This document shows, in pieces, positions 19,242 through 27,949 of a DNA stretch of 64,000 bases. Numbering within the stretch: position 1 is the stretch's first letter; every line of letters starts with the position of its first letter. A model generated the notes under the pieces. That model saw only the letters and a program-made list of their open reading frames with translations. It searched no databases and was not told the DNA's origin. Position numbers and translations under genes: made by a program. This DNA comes from Moritella viscosa. GTDB taxonomy: Bacteria > Pseudomonadota > Gammaproteobacteria > Enterobacterales > Moritellaceae. The stretch lies in NCBI GenBank assembly GCA_000953735.1, contig LN554852.1:1623846-1687845 (forward strand), in the 5' to 3' direction.

Positions 19242-20480
19242 TTATCCAACACGTTGTTTAAGACGCTTAAACGCTTCACTTTCTTTATCTTCTTCAACAC
19301 AAACACGTAATAAATCATCAATAAAATGCAGTAATGCCCGGTGTTCAATTTGTTTGACTTGTGCTTGCTGTATGTCAGTTAGCATGTGATACATAGTCGC
19401 AGCACCAAAATCACCAAAGATGATATTAGCATCCACATCAAACAGCGTATTGTGTGCGTACAGATCGCCGTGGCAAACTTGGTTATCGTGTAAATGAACA
19501 AACACGTCTTCCATCTGTGTGACTATCTTACCAATTTGCACAATAGACAAGTTAAAGTCTGTTGGGAAGGTGTCACGTGTACAGCTGTTAAAGCATGGTG
19601 GTAGACCTAAGTTTGCATAGTGCGCAGGGATCAAGTTCATGATCAGGGCTAAGTAACTGTCTTCTTTTACCTGGGCAAGCGATTGCACCAGGCTAGGGTG
19701 GTTACCGACTTTTAAACAAGCTTGTAACTCATCTTCAGGATAACCGTCACTGGTGACTTCACCTTTGAATACTTTAACTGCAATCTCATCAGGGAATTGC
19801 GTTTGTTGCTTATTCCAAACGGCTTTTGAGATCACGCCTGATGCGCCTTGTCCCAGTACGTTTTGTAACTTATAGCTTGATGATGCTAATTGTGGCACGT
19901 TATCAATCGATACATCAGACTGACTAAATGGGTTGCCCGAGAATGCAAACCAAGCCAGTTTCGGCAAGCCAAACAACTGCTCTGGGCATGCTGTTAGGCG
20001 GTTAGCTGAAATACGTACCAGCTCAAGGTTATTACACTGAGACATAGTCTGTGGTAATTCAGTCAAACAGTTACCTGCTAGAGCTAATTTTTGTAAGCGT
20101 GGACGTTCACCTAATGAATCTGGTAATACTTCAATTCGGTTATCCGTTAAGATTAACCAACGTAATTTTGTTGGTAGAGAGGATTCTGGTACTTGGTTAA
20201 TTTGGTTTGATTTAAAGCCAACCATTTCTAAATTAGGGCACTGGCCAAGTATTTCTGGTAGCGTTATAAATTGATTGTTTGATGCAAACAAGATCTTCAA
20301 CTTCGTTAACTGGGCAATCTCTGCTGGCAAGCTCGTTAACTGGTTATTTGATAAATCGAGGATCTCTAAACTATCAGCCAGTGATAAGATTTCCAATGGG
20401 AAAACGGTTAGGTTTTCTGATAATGATAAACGCTTAATACCTGTTAATTCACCAGATTTTAGCTGAGATAGAGTATGCAA
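19242..20480 (-). CDS. Leucine-rich-repeat protein fused to a protein-kinase-like domain
   Basis: The 412 residues divide into about eight leucine-rich repeats (residues 15-205, units such as LEILDLSNNQLTSLPAEIAQ) and a kinase-like domain (about 210-412). Kinase marks are a glycine loop (LGQGASGVISKA), the VAIK-type lysine (IAVKVFKG), a catalytic loop HGDLYAHN with HGD in place of HRD, and GDFGAA in place of DFG's usual context. The essential Asp and Asn residues are present, so activity is possible. This two-part design recurs in marine gammaproteobacteria. Its target and pathway are unknown; the LRR part probably binds the partner. There is no signal peptide. Confidence 0.88.
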   Translation of the reverse strand: MHTLSQLKSGELTGIKRLSLSENLTVFPLEILSLADSLEILDLSNNQLTSLPAEIAQLTKLKILFASNNQFITLPEILGQCPNLEMVGFKSNQINQVPESSLPTKLRWLILTDNRIEVLPDSLGERPRLQKLALAGNCLTELPQTMSQCNNLELVRISANRLTACPEQLFGLPKLAWFAFSGNPFSQSDVSIDNVPQLASSSYKLQNVLGQGASGVISKAVWNKQQTQFPDEIAVKVFKGEVTSDGYPEDELQACLKVGNHPSLVQSLAQVKEDSYLALIMNLIPAHYANLGLPPCFNSCTRDTFPTDFNLSIVQIGKIVTQMEDVFVHLHDNQVCHGDLYAHNTLFDVDANIIFGDFGAATMYHMLTDIQQAQVKQIEHRALLHFIDDLLRVCVEEDKESEAFKRLKQRVG

Positions 20481-20487
20481 AATAATT

Positions 20488-20519
20488 TAGCCCGTGTTAG
20501 AAAGATACAAACCGGGCTA
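20488..20519 (-). terminator. Hairpin downstream of the siderophore-interacting protein gene
   Basis: Arms TAGCCCG and CGGGCTA enclose 18 bases. Read on the minus strand they are followed by AAATTATTTT, a weak T-tract. It separates the SIP gene from the LRR-kinase gene. Confidence 0.45.
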
Positions 20520-20593
20520 GTTTACTCGAAAATGACTGATAAAGGGGAATCTCAGTGATATTTAGACGGAGCTAGTAGGGAGAAGCCAGACTA

Positions 20594-21445
20594 TTACTGC
20601 ACACGTTTTTTAGCTAAAGAGTCTTCAGCTAAATTATCATCACGCTTGGCAATTTTATGACCATCTTCGGTGCAACCCGATTTCCAATAGCTGCTGATAT
20701 ACAGGTTATCTTTGTCGACGGATTTATCATTCCTAAAGTAAACACGTAAGGCTCGCATAGCCGAAAATTCACAAGCACACCAAACTGATACCTCACCTTG
20801 CTGCCACGTTAATGCTTTAACTTGAGTCAGTAAGTTTGTCTTAGCGTCGTCGGCGACAACCCAAATAATCTCGATACCCTCGGGTTTGACTAAGGTTTGC
20901 TTGTCATCTTGATGGTTAATTTCGATAACCGCATAACCACTGGCTGCTGTTGGTAGCTTAGTGAGTTGTGCTGACAAGGCGGGGAGAGCTGTCATATCTG
21001 CGACTAAGAAGTACCAATCGGTATTAATATTGACGGGTTTAATCATCCCTGGTCCAGCAATCGAGATCGTATCACCGATACTTACAGACTGTGACCATGC
21101 TGCGGCAAAGCCACCAATACTACTGTTACAACCCTTGCTATTATCATCACTGTTATTATCAATTATGCTTAAGTGTTCATGACGAACAAAATCAACATCT
21201 AATTGATTGAGCGCTTGGCGTAAATGACGGATGGTATAAGTGCGCATTTTCGGACGTTCATCTGCCGTTAGTTGTGAGATGTCAGTGTTACCTTGTTCGG
21301 TAAAGAGTAGCTTAATGTAGCCACCTGCTGCATCAGAAGGGAAGTCAGACAGCTCATCAGCCTGAAAGCTAATGCGCTGCATGTTAGGCGTTAATTGCTG
21401 GCTGTCTATAACGGTTAATACTCTGCTGTTTGGGTTCTTACTCAT
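20594..21445 (-). CDS. Siderophore-interacting protein (ViuB/YqjH-type ferric reductase)
   Basis: This 283-residue flavoprotein has the SIP layout. An FAD-binding barrel carries MRTYTIRHLR, and VDFVRHEH follows. A reductase domain (FLVADMTALPALSAQL; VWVVADDAKTNL-like strands; VWCACEFSAMRALRVYF) precedes the terminal SSYWKSGCTEDGHK. Such proteins reduce the iron of imported ferric siderophores in the cytoplasm, releasing Fe2+. It is the last, still intact gene of a siderophore uptake operon whose binding-protein, permease and ATPase genes directly upstream are wrecked. The protein may now be without substrate, unless another importer feeds it. Confidence 0.9.
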   Translation of the reverse strand: MSKNPNSRVLTVIDSQQLTPNMQRISFQADELSDFPSDAAGGYIKLLFTEQGNTDISQLTADERPKMRTYTIRHLRQALNQLDVDFVRHEHLSIIDNNSDDNSKGCNSSIGGFAAAWSQSVSIGDTISIAGPGMIKPVNINTDWYFLVADMTALPALSAQLTKLPTAASGYAVIEINHQDDKQTLVKPEGIEIIWVVADDAKTNLLTQVKALTWQQGEVSVWCACEFSAMRALRVYFRNDKSVDKDNLYISSYWKSGCTEDGHKIAKRDDNLAEDSLAKKRVQ

Positions 21446-21466
21446 TTTATATCCTTAATAATTTGG

Positions 21467-22020
21467 CTATTGCTCGTAGTACATGCAAATACGCTTACCG
21501 TTGATTTCGTGAATATCAGAATCAGTGTCGTAAATCGCTGACAATGTTTCTTGGTTAGTGATTCCTGAGACTGACCCGTTCGCGACAACCTTGCCTTGCT
21601 TAAGTGCCACTATATTGTCTGAATAACAAGATGAGAAGTTGATATCATGGATCACAATAACAACTGCTTTACCTAATTCATGAGCCAAGATTTTGATATT
21701 TTTCATTATCTGTAATGAATGTTTGATGTCGAGATTGTTTAATGGTTCATCCAAAAATACATAATCGGTATCTTGAGCTACTACCATGGCAATAAAGGCT
21801 AATTGACGTTACTTGTTAGACTGGCGTAATACTGCGAGCTTTTGCACCAGTGCTTTAGAATCCCAATCTAATATGTCTTGATTGTCGATAATGACACTAC
21901 CACTGTCTTTATTTAATAAGCGACTTGCCATCGACAATACGGTATTTTTCCCGCGCCGTTCGGGCCAATAATTACTGTGACTTCACCTTTAATGAAATCA
22001 CGTTTAGGTATTCTACTTAC
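21467..22020 (-). pseudogene. Siderophore ABC transporter ATP-binding protein, FepC/FatE type, decayed
   Basis: Reading the minus strand, the first part has strand VTVIIGPNGAGKNTVLSMAS (Walker A, with Asn where Ser is usual) and runs to KLAVLRQSNK. A TAA follows near 21809, and the frame resumes with RQLAFIAMVVAQDTDYVFLD (Walker B). It continues through the His of the switch (VIVIHDINF) to the end. The stretch between Q-loop and Walker B, including the LSGGQ signature, is deleted at the TAA. The N-terminus before the first strand is also short and lacks a start codon. The product could not form a working ATPase. Confidence 0.85.
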
Positions 22021-22024
22021 TTTA

Positions 22025-22150
22025 TTAAAGCGCAAGGCTAGTGAATTTTTGTCTAACAAGCAGCGATAAGAAATACAAACCACCAACAAAATTGATTACG
22101 ACACTGAGCGTGGTTGAAAAGTTAAAATGTTGTTTTACCGAGCTGATGAG
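22025..22150 (-). pseudogene. C-terminal scar of a FecCD-type iron-siderophore permease
   Basis: A minus-strand frame reads LISSVKQHFNFSTTLSV then VINFVGGLYFLSLLVRQK and ends at TAA 22025-22027. This is the typical last membrane helix of FecCD permeases (V-I-x-F-x-G-G-x-x-F). Everything before it is missing. It leads directly into the ATPase remains, as in an intact permease-ATPase operon. Confidence 0.75.
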
Positions 22151-22226
22151 AGACTATGATCCTTTCAGATAAAGCATTCGCAGAGAATAATAAACCAAAT
22201 AAAGTTGCTACAACTGTTCGTTTCAT
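22122..22226 (-). pseudogene. N-terminal scar of a siderophore-binding protein
   Basis: From ATG at 22226 the minus strand encodes MKRTVVATLFGLLFSANA, a signal peptide, then LSERIIVSHQLGKTTF and a stop. SHQLGKTTF resembles the first mature strand of CeuE/FatB-type binding proteins. It overlaps the permease scar in another frame, so a large deletion has fused the two ends. Confidence 0.65.
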
Positions 22227-22244
22227 ATTAATGGTAACACAAAT

Positions 22245-22267
22245 GATAATTGCTCGTATTTGTTATC
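22245..22267 (-). promoter_or_regulatory. Possible Fur-type operator
   Basis: GATAA and TTATC arms sit 18 bases upstream of the old start codon of the siderophore-binding protein gene, within an AT-rich stretch. The spacing (13 bases) does not match the classical 19-bp Fur box, so this is a weak call that rests mostly on position. Confidence 0.25.
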
Positions 22268-22436
22268 TTATACTAAAATAAACATCGATGACCAGTAAAT
22301 TAAAGGTAAATGATGTAAAGCAGTGATTGAATGTAAAGCACTGTTAATAAATGTCATTTGGTGAATCAGGGTACTGTGTTTTGTTGAATCTTTTGTTTTA
22401 TAAGCCAATGTTATAGCTCTATTTTATGAGGTATTT

Positions 22437-22778
22437 ATGGATATGCCCGTTAATGGTCATGACAATTATCATGCACATTTTTATTTTGATGAATCATCAC
22501 GAGTACACGCACAAGCATTACGAACAAGCATCAATGAAGAATTGGGTTTGTATGTCGGTAATTTCAATACCAAACCAGTAGGACCGCATCCACAGTGGAG
22601 TTTTCAAGCCTCTTTCACTGCAGACGATTTTGATGTATTTGTACCTTGGTGTATTGAAAATAGGCAAGGAATATCGATATTGTTACATGCAGTGACAGGC
22701 GATAATTTAATTGATCACACTGAATATGTGCAATGGTTAGGAACGCCCATTACACTTGATTTATCTCGCTTTAAATAG
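22437..22778 (+). CDS. DOPA 4,5-dioxygenase family protein
   Basis: This 113-residue protein fits the small DOPA-dioxygenase family by length and motifs: NYHAHFYFDE at the start with two His, GPHPQWSFQASF in the middle, and LLHAVTGDNLIDHTEYVQWLG near the end. The conserved His residues are probable metal ligands. Fungal and cyanobacterial relatives open catechol rings of L-DOPA, but most bacterial members have no tested substrate. It converges on the LysE gene, with 21 bases between the stop codons, and has a 200-base upstream gap for its own promoter. Confidence 0.88.
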   Translation: MDMPVNGHDNYHAHFYFDESSRVHAQALRTSINEELGLYVGNFNTKPVGPHPQWSFQASFTADDFDVFVPWCIENRQGISILLHAVTGDNLIDHTEYVQWLGTPITLDLSRFK

Positions 22779-22799
22779 GAAAAGCGCATCGCTTATTTC

Positions 22800-23405
22800 T
22801 CACAGTGTGAACATAGCCGACAGCACAGATAGCAAAAGTAAAACTGCAAGTATTTTGTTGGTGATATCGTTTTGCTTTGTGCTGCTTAATATTTTTCTTG
22901 TTAATTGTCCGAGTAATGTCCAGCAAACAAGCGTATTACAAGCAACGAAGAAGAATATTATTGCTAAGGTTAGGTTGTGATTGAAGCTATAACCGTCAGC
23001 TGTATTGAATAAGCTGCTGACGGTCATGGCCATAAACCATGTTTTAGGGTTAATGAATTGCAAGCCTGCACCTTGAATCCAACTCGGCCTTGTAAAGGCA
23101 TCGCTTTTATCTGCTGTTGCTATAGCGGGTGTCCAATACAATTTCCAAGATAACCAGATTAACCATGTGCAGCCTATCCATGCCATTGTTTGTTGTAGTA
23201 GAGGGTAAGTAATAAATATATTGGCAATACCTTGCGCTGTTAATAAGAGAATTAACGACGCAGCACTTGCAGCACTAATGATAAAAGCGAAAGCAGAATT
23301 AATGCCGTATCGATGACCAAGGGTTAACGCGATAAGGTTTGTTGGACCTGGAGTTATAGAGATAACAACAGCAAATAACAAAAAGTTTAAATATAAAGTA
23401 GTCAT
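22800..23405 (-). CDS. LysE/RhtB family amino acid exporter
   Basis: This 201-residue inner-membrane protein has about six membrane segments and the family signature at the N-terminus (ISITPGPTNLIALTLGHRYG), plus GAGLQFINPKTW in the middle. LysE/RhtB proteins export amino acids such as lysine, threonine or homoserine, driven by the proton gradient. The specific substrate is unknown. An AraC-type regulator gene lies 46 bases upstream on the same strand and may control it. Confidence 0.9.
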   Translation of the reverse strand: MTTLYLNFLLFAVVISITPGPTNLIALTLGHRYGINSAFAFIISAASAASLILLLTAQGIANIFITYPLLQQTMAWIGCTWLIWLSWKLYWTPAIATADKSDAFTRPSWIQGAGLQFINPKTWFMAMTVSSLFNTADGYSFNHNLTLAIIFFFVACNTLVCWTLLGQLTRKILSSTKQNDITNKILAVLLLLSVLSAMFTL

Positions 23406-23451
23406 AACAAGATACCATTAAATTGACGATGTAATTAGTATCTCGGTATTG

Positions 23452-24303
23452 TCAGCGATAGTCTGGATGATTTGTGCAGAGCTGCTGATAATTTGCAGGT
23501 GTTAATTTATAGACTCGACGAAACCAACGTCCTAGATGGCTTTGATCGGCAAAGCATAGTTCGCTAGCTACATCGATAGGCTGATAGCCCTGAGAGAGTA
23601 ACTGGCGTGCTTTTACCAAGCGAAGCTGAATCAAATAAGCATGAGGGGAAAGGCCAAAGGCAGCTTTAAATGCTCGGTTTATTCTAAACCGATCGGTATC
23701 AACCGCACGAGACAAGACTTCTAAGTCTATATCGGTATAAATATTAGCATGTAAGAAATCTTGTGTTTTAAGCGCAATAACATCAACTTCAAGTGATTTA
23801 GACTGTTTTTTTCTCCAGTCTAAATTGATGGTTAGCTTTTCTAACATCTGATCTAAGCAAGCATCTTTCACTATCTTCGGGTCTTGATGGTGTAACGATA
23901 AAAATGCAGATGAAATACTGGCTGACAGTGCTTTGTTATTCGATAGCGTGGTATCAAAGTTAAGCTCAAAACTACTGGGTATATTATCGAATAGGGTTAA
24001 AAATTTGTCCTTTATCCAGTCTTGTGGGATGTAGAGCATTCGATAAGTAAAGCCACCATATTCAGGTGCTTTGCCGTCGTGTATTTCCCCTGGTTCAAGT
24101 AGAAAGCTACCACCAGATAAAGATGTGTGGGTATTACGTCTGCAGTTAAACTGTTGAACTCCCTGTTCAGTGATGCCGACTAAATAACTGTCATGCCAAT
24201 GCGGATCATATGCATGACCGTTAAAATGCGCTCTGATTGTTTCAATCCCAGTATCATCATCTTTACTTAATTCAAGCCAATCCTTAGGCGCTAGCTCAGC
24301 CAT
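23452..24303 (-). CDS. AraC-family transcriptional regulator
   Basis: This 283-residue regulator has an N-terminal cupin-like ligand domain (HWHDSYLVGITEQGVQQF; FLLEPGEIHDG) and a C-terminal pair of helix-turn-helix units (FRINRAFKAAFGLSPHAYLI; ELCFADQSHLGRWFRRVYKL). I prefer ATG 24303 because GGAAG lies eight bases upstream; an in-frame ATG at 24333 lengthens it by ten residues. The layout resembles the AraC proteins that accompany LysE exporters, and the LysE gene directly follows. The effector is probably an amino acid, by inference only. Confidence 0.9.
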   Translation of the reverse strand: MAELAPKDWLELSKDDDTGIETIRAHFNGHAYDPHWHDSYLVGITEQGVQQFNCRRNTHTSLSGGSFLLEPGEIHDGKAPEYGGFTYRMLYIPQDWIKDKFLTLFDNIPSSFELNFDTTLSNNKALSASISSAFLSLHHQDPKIVKDACLDQMLEKLTINLDWRKKQSKSLEVDVIALKTQDFLHANIYTDIDLEVLSRAVDTDRFRINRAFKAAFGLSPHAYLIQLRLVKARQLLSQGYQPIDVASELCFADQSHLGRWFRRVYKLTPANYQQLCTNHPDYR

Positions 24304-24560
24304 TTCAATACTTCCTTGTAAACGTAAATACACACTCTACTTAGTTAAATATAAAATGAGATCTGAATCTAGAATATTTGTGCGTTTTTAATAAATTATT
24401 TATGTTACATGCATTCCATTAATCCCGATCTGATTTGAACTTACGTCTCATTGCGCTACCTCTTAGGTGGTGCTATTTTGCAGGTTTGTATTTTACATGA
24501 TTTAATTCATTTCGAACTAAGATATTTAATCTTAAATAAGTTTTAATAAAAGGACAAAAA

Positions 24561-24980
24561 ATGAAATTTACCATTCCACTATTATTATCAGCTGCTGTAT
24601 TGTTACCTAGCGTTAGTGTTGCAGCCAGCAATGCGATTACCCCCCCAACTTTAACTAGCGTGTCGGCCACGGAAGTTCCGAACATTTTCTCCGAAAAAAA
24701 ATTACCAATTGCGATTGTTGGTGGTTATCAAATTGAAAATGCTATTTTGACAGCAAGAACTTTAAGCTGTGGTATTAACGTCAGTGATCTTGAAATTGAA
24801 GCTAAATTGAGATGGGATGGTACTACACCTAAAATTTTGCTTGTTGGAATGAACCTTATTATGTGTCGTTCTGGAGTTACCAGCCCATTTTCAATTGACC
24901 TATCAGAGTTTATTCACAACATACCTGTACATGTTTTAGATAGGCTTGAAGTCGCGAATAACGTAAGTCTTGGCCTGTGA
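24561..24980 (+). CDS. Small exported protein of unknown function
   Basis: I do not recognise a family. The 139 residues begin with a clear signal peptide (KFTIPLLLSAAVLLPSVSVA, cut after AA at about 22). The mature part is mostly predicted strand. It has two Cys, in TLSCGINVSD and NLIMCRSGV, that could form a disulfide. AAAGGA lies ten bases before the ATG. Neighbours on both sides are unrelated, so it is probably a lone periplasmic gene. Confidence 0.7.
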   Translation: MKFTIPLLLSAAVLLPSVSVAASNAITPPTLTSVSATEVPNIFSEKKLPIAIVGGYQIENAILTARTLSCGINVSDLEIEAKLRWDGTTPKILLVGMNLIMCRSGVTSPFSIDLSEFIHNIPVHVLDRLEVANNVSLGL

Positions 24981-25422
24981 GCGGTTGTGTCGCAAAATTG
25001 ATTAAGTAAATCCATTTTTCAGGACGATATTATCCATTTTTATCAAATAACGTTTGAGGTAAACCCTTTGCTTTAGCTGAGGGTAGAACAGTACTGACCA
25101 GAACGGTCTGTTTTTCGGTTCATTCTTGTGAATTATGTTATGTGAGAAATAATTCACAATCATCGTATTAAAAAATACATAGCAAACCTATATAAGCATA
25201 TTATGACTGATTTTCTTTGTTAACTACACTTTGTTAACTAGGCTAGCTAACTCGTTCGTGGACATAAACGGCTTAGAGCTTATGCACCAACAAGATAGCT
25301 TTGGATAACGTTTCTATTACAAATCCAACAGGAATATTCTTCGAGTATTATAAACTAACCTTGACTCACCAAATATCGATGACATACAATACATATACGT
25401 TTTATATACAAATCGCATATCA
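24981..25422. other. Gene-free stretch before the ParD-like gene
   Basis: No ORF with coding character was seen. It contains a 10-bp inverted repeat (entered separately) and a repeated TTTGTTAACTA about 14 bases apart at 25216-25244. ATCCATTTTT occurs twice near 25010-25040. The 3' end presumably holds the promoter of the ParD-like/map pair. Confidence 0.5.
25126..25159. repeat. 10-bp perfect inverted repeat
   Basis: TTGTGAATTA and TAATTCACAA flank 14 bases. It could be an operator or a hairpin; no T-tract follows on either side. Confidence 0.5.
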
Positions 25423-25647
25423 ATGGGCATTGTAAAAATATCAGAAGAGCTTCATGCAGAAGTAAGAAAAGCCAGTTCAGTTATGTCACGTTCTATTAAT
25501 TCACAAGCTGAATTTTGGATGAAAATTGGCATGCTAGCAGAGCTTCACCCTCAACTTTCATTCAATCAAATCATAGCGGATCTTATGAAATCAGCAGAAG
25601 TATCTATTTCAAATCTAACAGTAGTCGAAGGATCGGATGATGAATAA
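25423..25647 (+). CDS. ParD-like family protein
   Basis: This 74-residue protein matches the ParD-like family: GIVKISEELHAEVRKASSVM, then SRSINSQAEFWMKIGMLAEL. These are ribbon-helix-helix-type features of antitoxin and DNA-binding proteins. It has no ParE-like toxin partner. Instead it overlaps the start of a methionine aminopeptidase gene by 11 bases, so the two are co-translated. The pairing of ParD-like and MAP genes is, from memory, recurrent in marine gammaproteobacteria. A regulatory role over the operon is an inference. Confidence 0.8.
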   Translation: MGIVKISEELHAEVRKASSVMSRSINSQAEFWMKIGMLAELHPQLSFNQIIADLMKSAEVSISNLTVVEGSDDE

Positions 25648-26425
25648 TAGCGTGAATATTAAAACAACGACTGAAATAGAACTAATGCGTAATTCAGGAA
25701 AGTTACTTGCTCAGGTTTTTCATATGCTGGATTCTTATATTAAGCCTGGCATTTCAACAATGGATATCAATAACAAAGTTGAAAACTTTATTGTTAATGA
25801 TTTAAAGGCTCGCCCTGCAAGTAAGGGACAATATGACTATCAGTATGTTTTAAATTCTTCTATCAATGAAGTTGTATGTCATGGCGTACCTAAAGTAACT
25901 CAATTTCTGAAAAGTAAAGATATCATCAACTTAGATATTACTTTGGAAAAGGATGGTTTTATTGCTGATTCAAGCAAAATGTTTGTTATGCCAGACGCAT
26001 CTCCTTTAGCTAAAAAACTTGTTGAAGTCACGTATGACGCAATGTGGGCTGGTATCAAACAGGTAAAACCAGGAGCCAGACTTGGCGATGTCGGATATGC
26101 GATTCAACGTTATGCAGAGTCTTATGGTTACAGCATAGTAAGAGAATATTGTGGTCACGGTATTGGCAGAGAAATGCATGAAGAACCACAAGTTAGTCAC
26201 TATGGTTCTCCAAACCAAGGTCTTCTACTCAAGGAAGGCATGGTGTTCACCATTGAACCAATGGTGAATCAAGGCTCAGCGAAAATAAAAAACAAAAAAG
26301 ATGGTTGGACAGTAGTTACTCGAGATAAGAAACTTTCAGCTCAATCTGAGCATACGGTATTAGTAACAAGTTCAGGTTATGATGTACTAACTTTACGTGA
26401 AGAGGAAAAGTATCCTGCCAATTAA
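25637..26425 (+). CDS. map: Type I methionine aminopeptidase
   Basis: This 262-residue enzyme removes N-terminal Met from nascent proteins. The metal ligands of the family are visible: Asp in INLDITLEKDG, Asp in FIADSSKMF, His in YCGHGIGREMHEEPQVSHYG, Glu in FTIEPMVNQG and Glu in SEHTVLVT. There is no N-terminal extension, so it is a plain type Ia MAP. The housekeeping map gene normally sits before rpsB/tsf-type genes, so this is probably a second copy. It is translated with the ParD-like gene. Base composition does not differ strikingly from its surroundings. Confidence 0.93.
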   Translation: MMNNSVNIKTTTEIELMRNSGKLLAQVFHMLDSYIKPGISTMDINNKVENFIVNDLKARPASKGQYDYQYVLNSSINEVVCHGVPKVTQFLKSKDIINLDITLEKDGFIADSSKMFVMPDASPLAKKLVEVTYDAMWAGIKQVKPGARLGDVGYAIQRYAESYGYSIVREYCGHGIGREMHEEPQVSHYGSPNQGLLLKEGMVFTIEPMVNQGSAKIKNKKDGWTVVTRDKKLSAQSEHTVLVTSSGYDVLTLREEEKYPAN

Positions 26426-26602
26426 TACTGGGCACCGTTTTCAATCCATAACTGTAAATAATGTGATATGAGAAACCACCAAACTCCTGACATGAGAAGA
26501 TGTATGACAAGTTGATATGGGTATATTATAAGTGAGTAACGACGCTAAGCCAATGAGCCACAGAAACTGATTATCGCTTAAGCTCCGAAATTTACGACAG
26601 TG

Positions 26603-27772
26603 CTAAACGTTGATAGGTAAGCCGTTAGTCCAGAGTTTAGCGATACCAATAACAGTGCTTTTATGATCCATATTTTTACTCGCTAAATTCCTCTGTTTAC
26701 AAAACCCTTGCTCTTGGTTGAAAATAGATGAGGCGACTTGGCGACCACCCATTGTAATTTTTGACGTTTTAGCCGATCTTAACTTGGTAAACTGCTTAAA
26801 TACCTTAGATATATCATTCACATTTTCTTTTAAACAATGAACAAAGTGCCATGCATCTTCCAGCGCCTGACAAGCTCCTTGACCAGAAGTGGGTAAAGCA
26901 GAATGCGCAGCATCACCGAGTAATATGACATTATTTTTATGCCAGATTTTTATTGGGTTATGATCATGAACATAAATTTTATTAATCCGGGATAAAGGTG
27001 TTTCATCGATGATCTTCATAATAGGATCAGGCCAACTAGCAAACAGTGAACAGAGTTCGGATTTATACAAGTCAGGGTTTACCTCGTCTATATTTTTAGA
27101 TACGACACATCCAGCCCAATAAGCTTTTGTTTTTGATACAGGTACTATTCCGAAACGCTCTCCAACTCCCACATAATCTGAAACTGAAAGGTCAGTGAAA
27201 ATCTCATCTTTACACTCAAATACACCAATCCAATTAACAACACCCTGATAAACAGGATCGTTATTACCATTTACATACTTTCTCGCAAATGAATTCATAC
27301 GGCCATCAGCGCCAATAATGATATCTGGTTCGATATTTTTACCATTGGTAAATTGCACACAAACTTTGTTGTTATCGTTATTTGAAAGTGAAGTTACATC
27401 ATGTTGGTAATGTATATTGATATCCAGTTCAAGAGTCCGTTGAGTCAATATCGCCATCAAATCTTTACGAAGAATAGAATAGCTAGGGTATGCCATTAAT
27501 TGATTTAGTTGAGTTATGTCTAATGAACCTAGCGGCTCGCCATGACTAGAAAAACGGTGCATATAGTTGAGTGAACCTGCCACTTTGGCTACTTGGCTTA
27601 ACACTCCAAGTTGGTCTAAAACAAATGAAGCATTCGGCCAGCATACAATACCGGCACCAATCTCGCTTGGTCGACTATGTCGTTCATAGACATCAACCTC
27701 AAAGCCTGCTTGCTTCAATGCAATGGCAGTACTTAATCCACCGATACCGCCGCCTAATATACCTATTTTCAT
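26603..27772 (-). CDS. FAD-dependent monooxygenase (aromatic hydroxylase type)
   Basis: This protein of 389 residues has the class A flavin monooxygenase motifs: GxGxxG in ILGGGIGGLSTAIALKQAGF at the N-terminus, the Asp-Gly motif DIIIGADGRMNSFARK near residue 165, and GDAAHSALPTSGQGACQALE near 290. These enzymes use NAD(P)H and O2 to hydroxylate aromatic or heteroaromatic compounds, as HpxO and salicylate hydroxylase do; the substrate here is unknown. ATG 27772 is preceded by AAGGA and begins right at the Rossmann strand; a longer form from 27877 adds 35 unlikely residues. A LysR gene is divergently placed 177 bases away and is the likely regulator. Confidence 0.88.
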   Translation of the reverse strand: MKIGILGGGIGGLSTAIALKQAGFEVDVYERHSRPSEIGAGIVCWPNASFVLDQLGVLSQVAKVAGSLNYMHRFSSHGEPLGSLDITQLNQLMAYPSYSILRKDLMAILTQRTLELDINIHYQHDVTSLSNNDNNKVCVQFTNGKNIEPDIIIGADGRMNSFARKYVNGNNDPVYQGVVNWIGVFECKDEIFTDLSVSDYVGVGERFGIVPVSKTKAYWAGCVVSKNIDEVNPDLYKSELCSLFASWPDPIMKIIDETPLSRINKIYVHDHNPIKIWHKNNVILLGDAAHSALPTSGQGACQALEDAWHFVHCLKENVNDISKVFKQFTKLRSAKTSKITMGGRQVASSIFNQEQGFCKQRNLASKNMDHKSTVIGIAKLWTNGLPINV

Positions 27773-27949
27773 AAATGAGTCCTTATTCCTAATAATGTAG
27801 GGAAAACGTGCATTCAGCTCATGTTGAGTCTTGTCAGTTATCTCTTTTTTAGCTGAATAGTTATTAATGACAAACAATATAATTCATATCATTTATGATT
27901 ATTAGCTGGTATAAGTTGGACTTATTGATATCAGTAATGGGATGGTGTA

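Noticed and set aside
24981-25422. tRNA or insertion-sequence remains in the gene-free stretch.
   Set aside because: No cloverleaf, no transposase-like frame and no terminal repeats with target duplication could be recognised.
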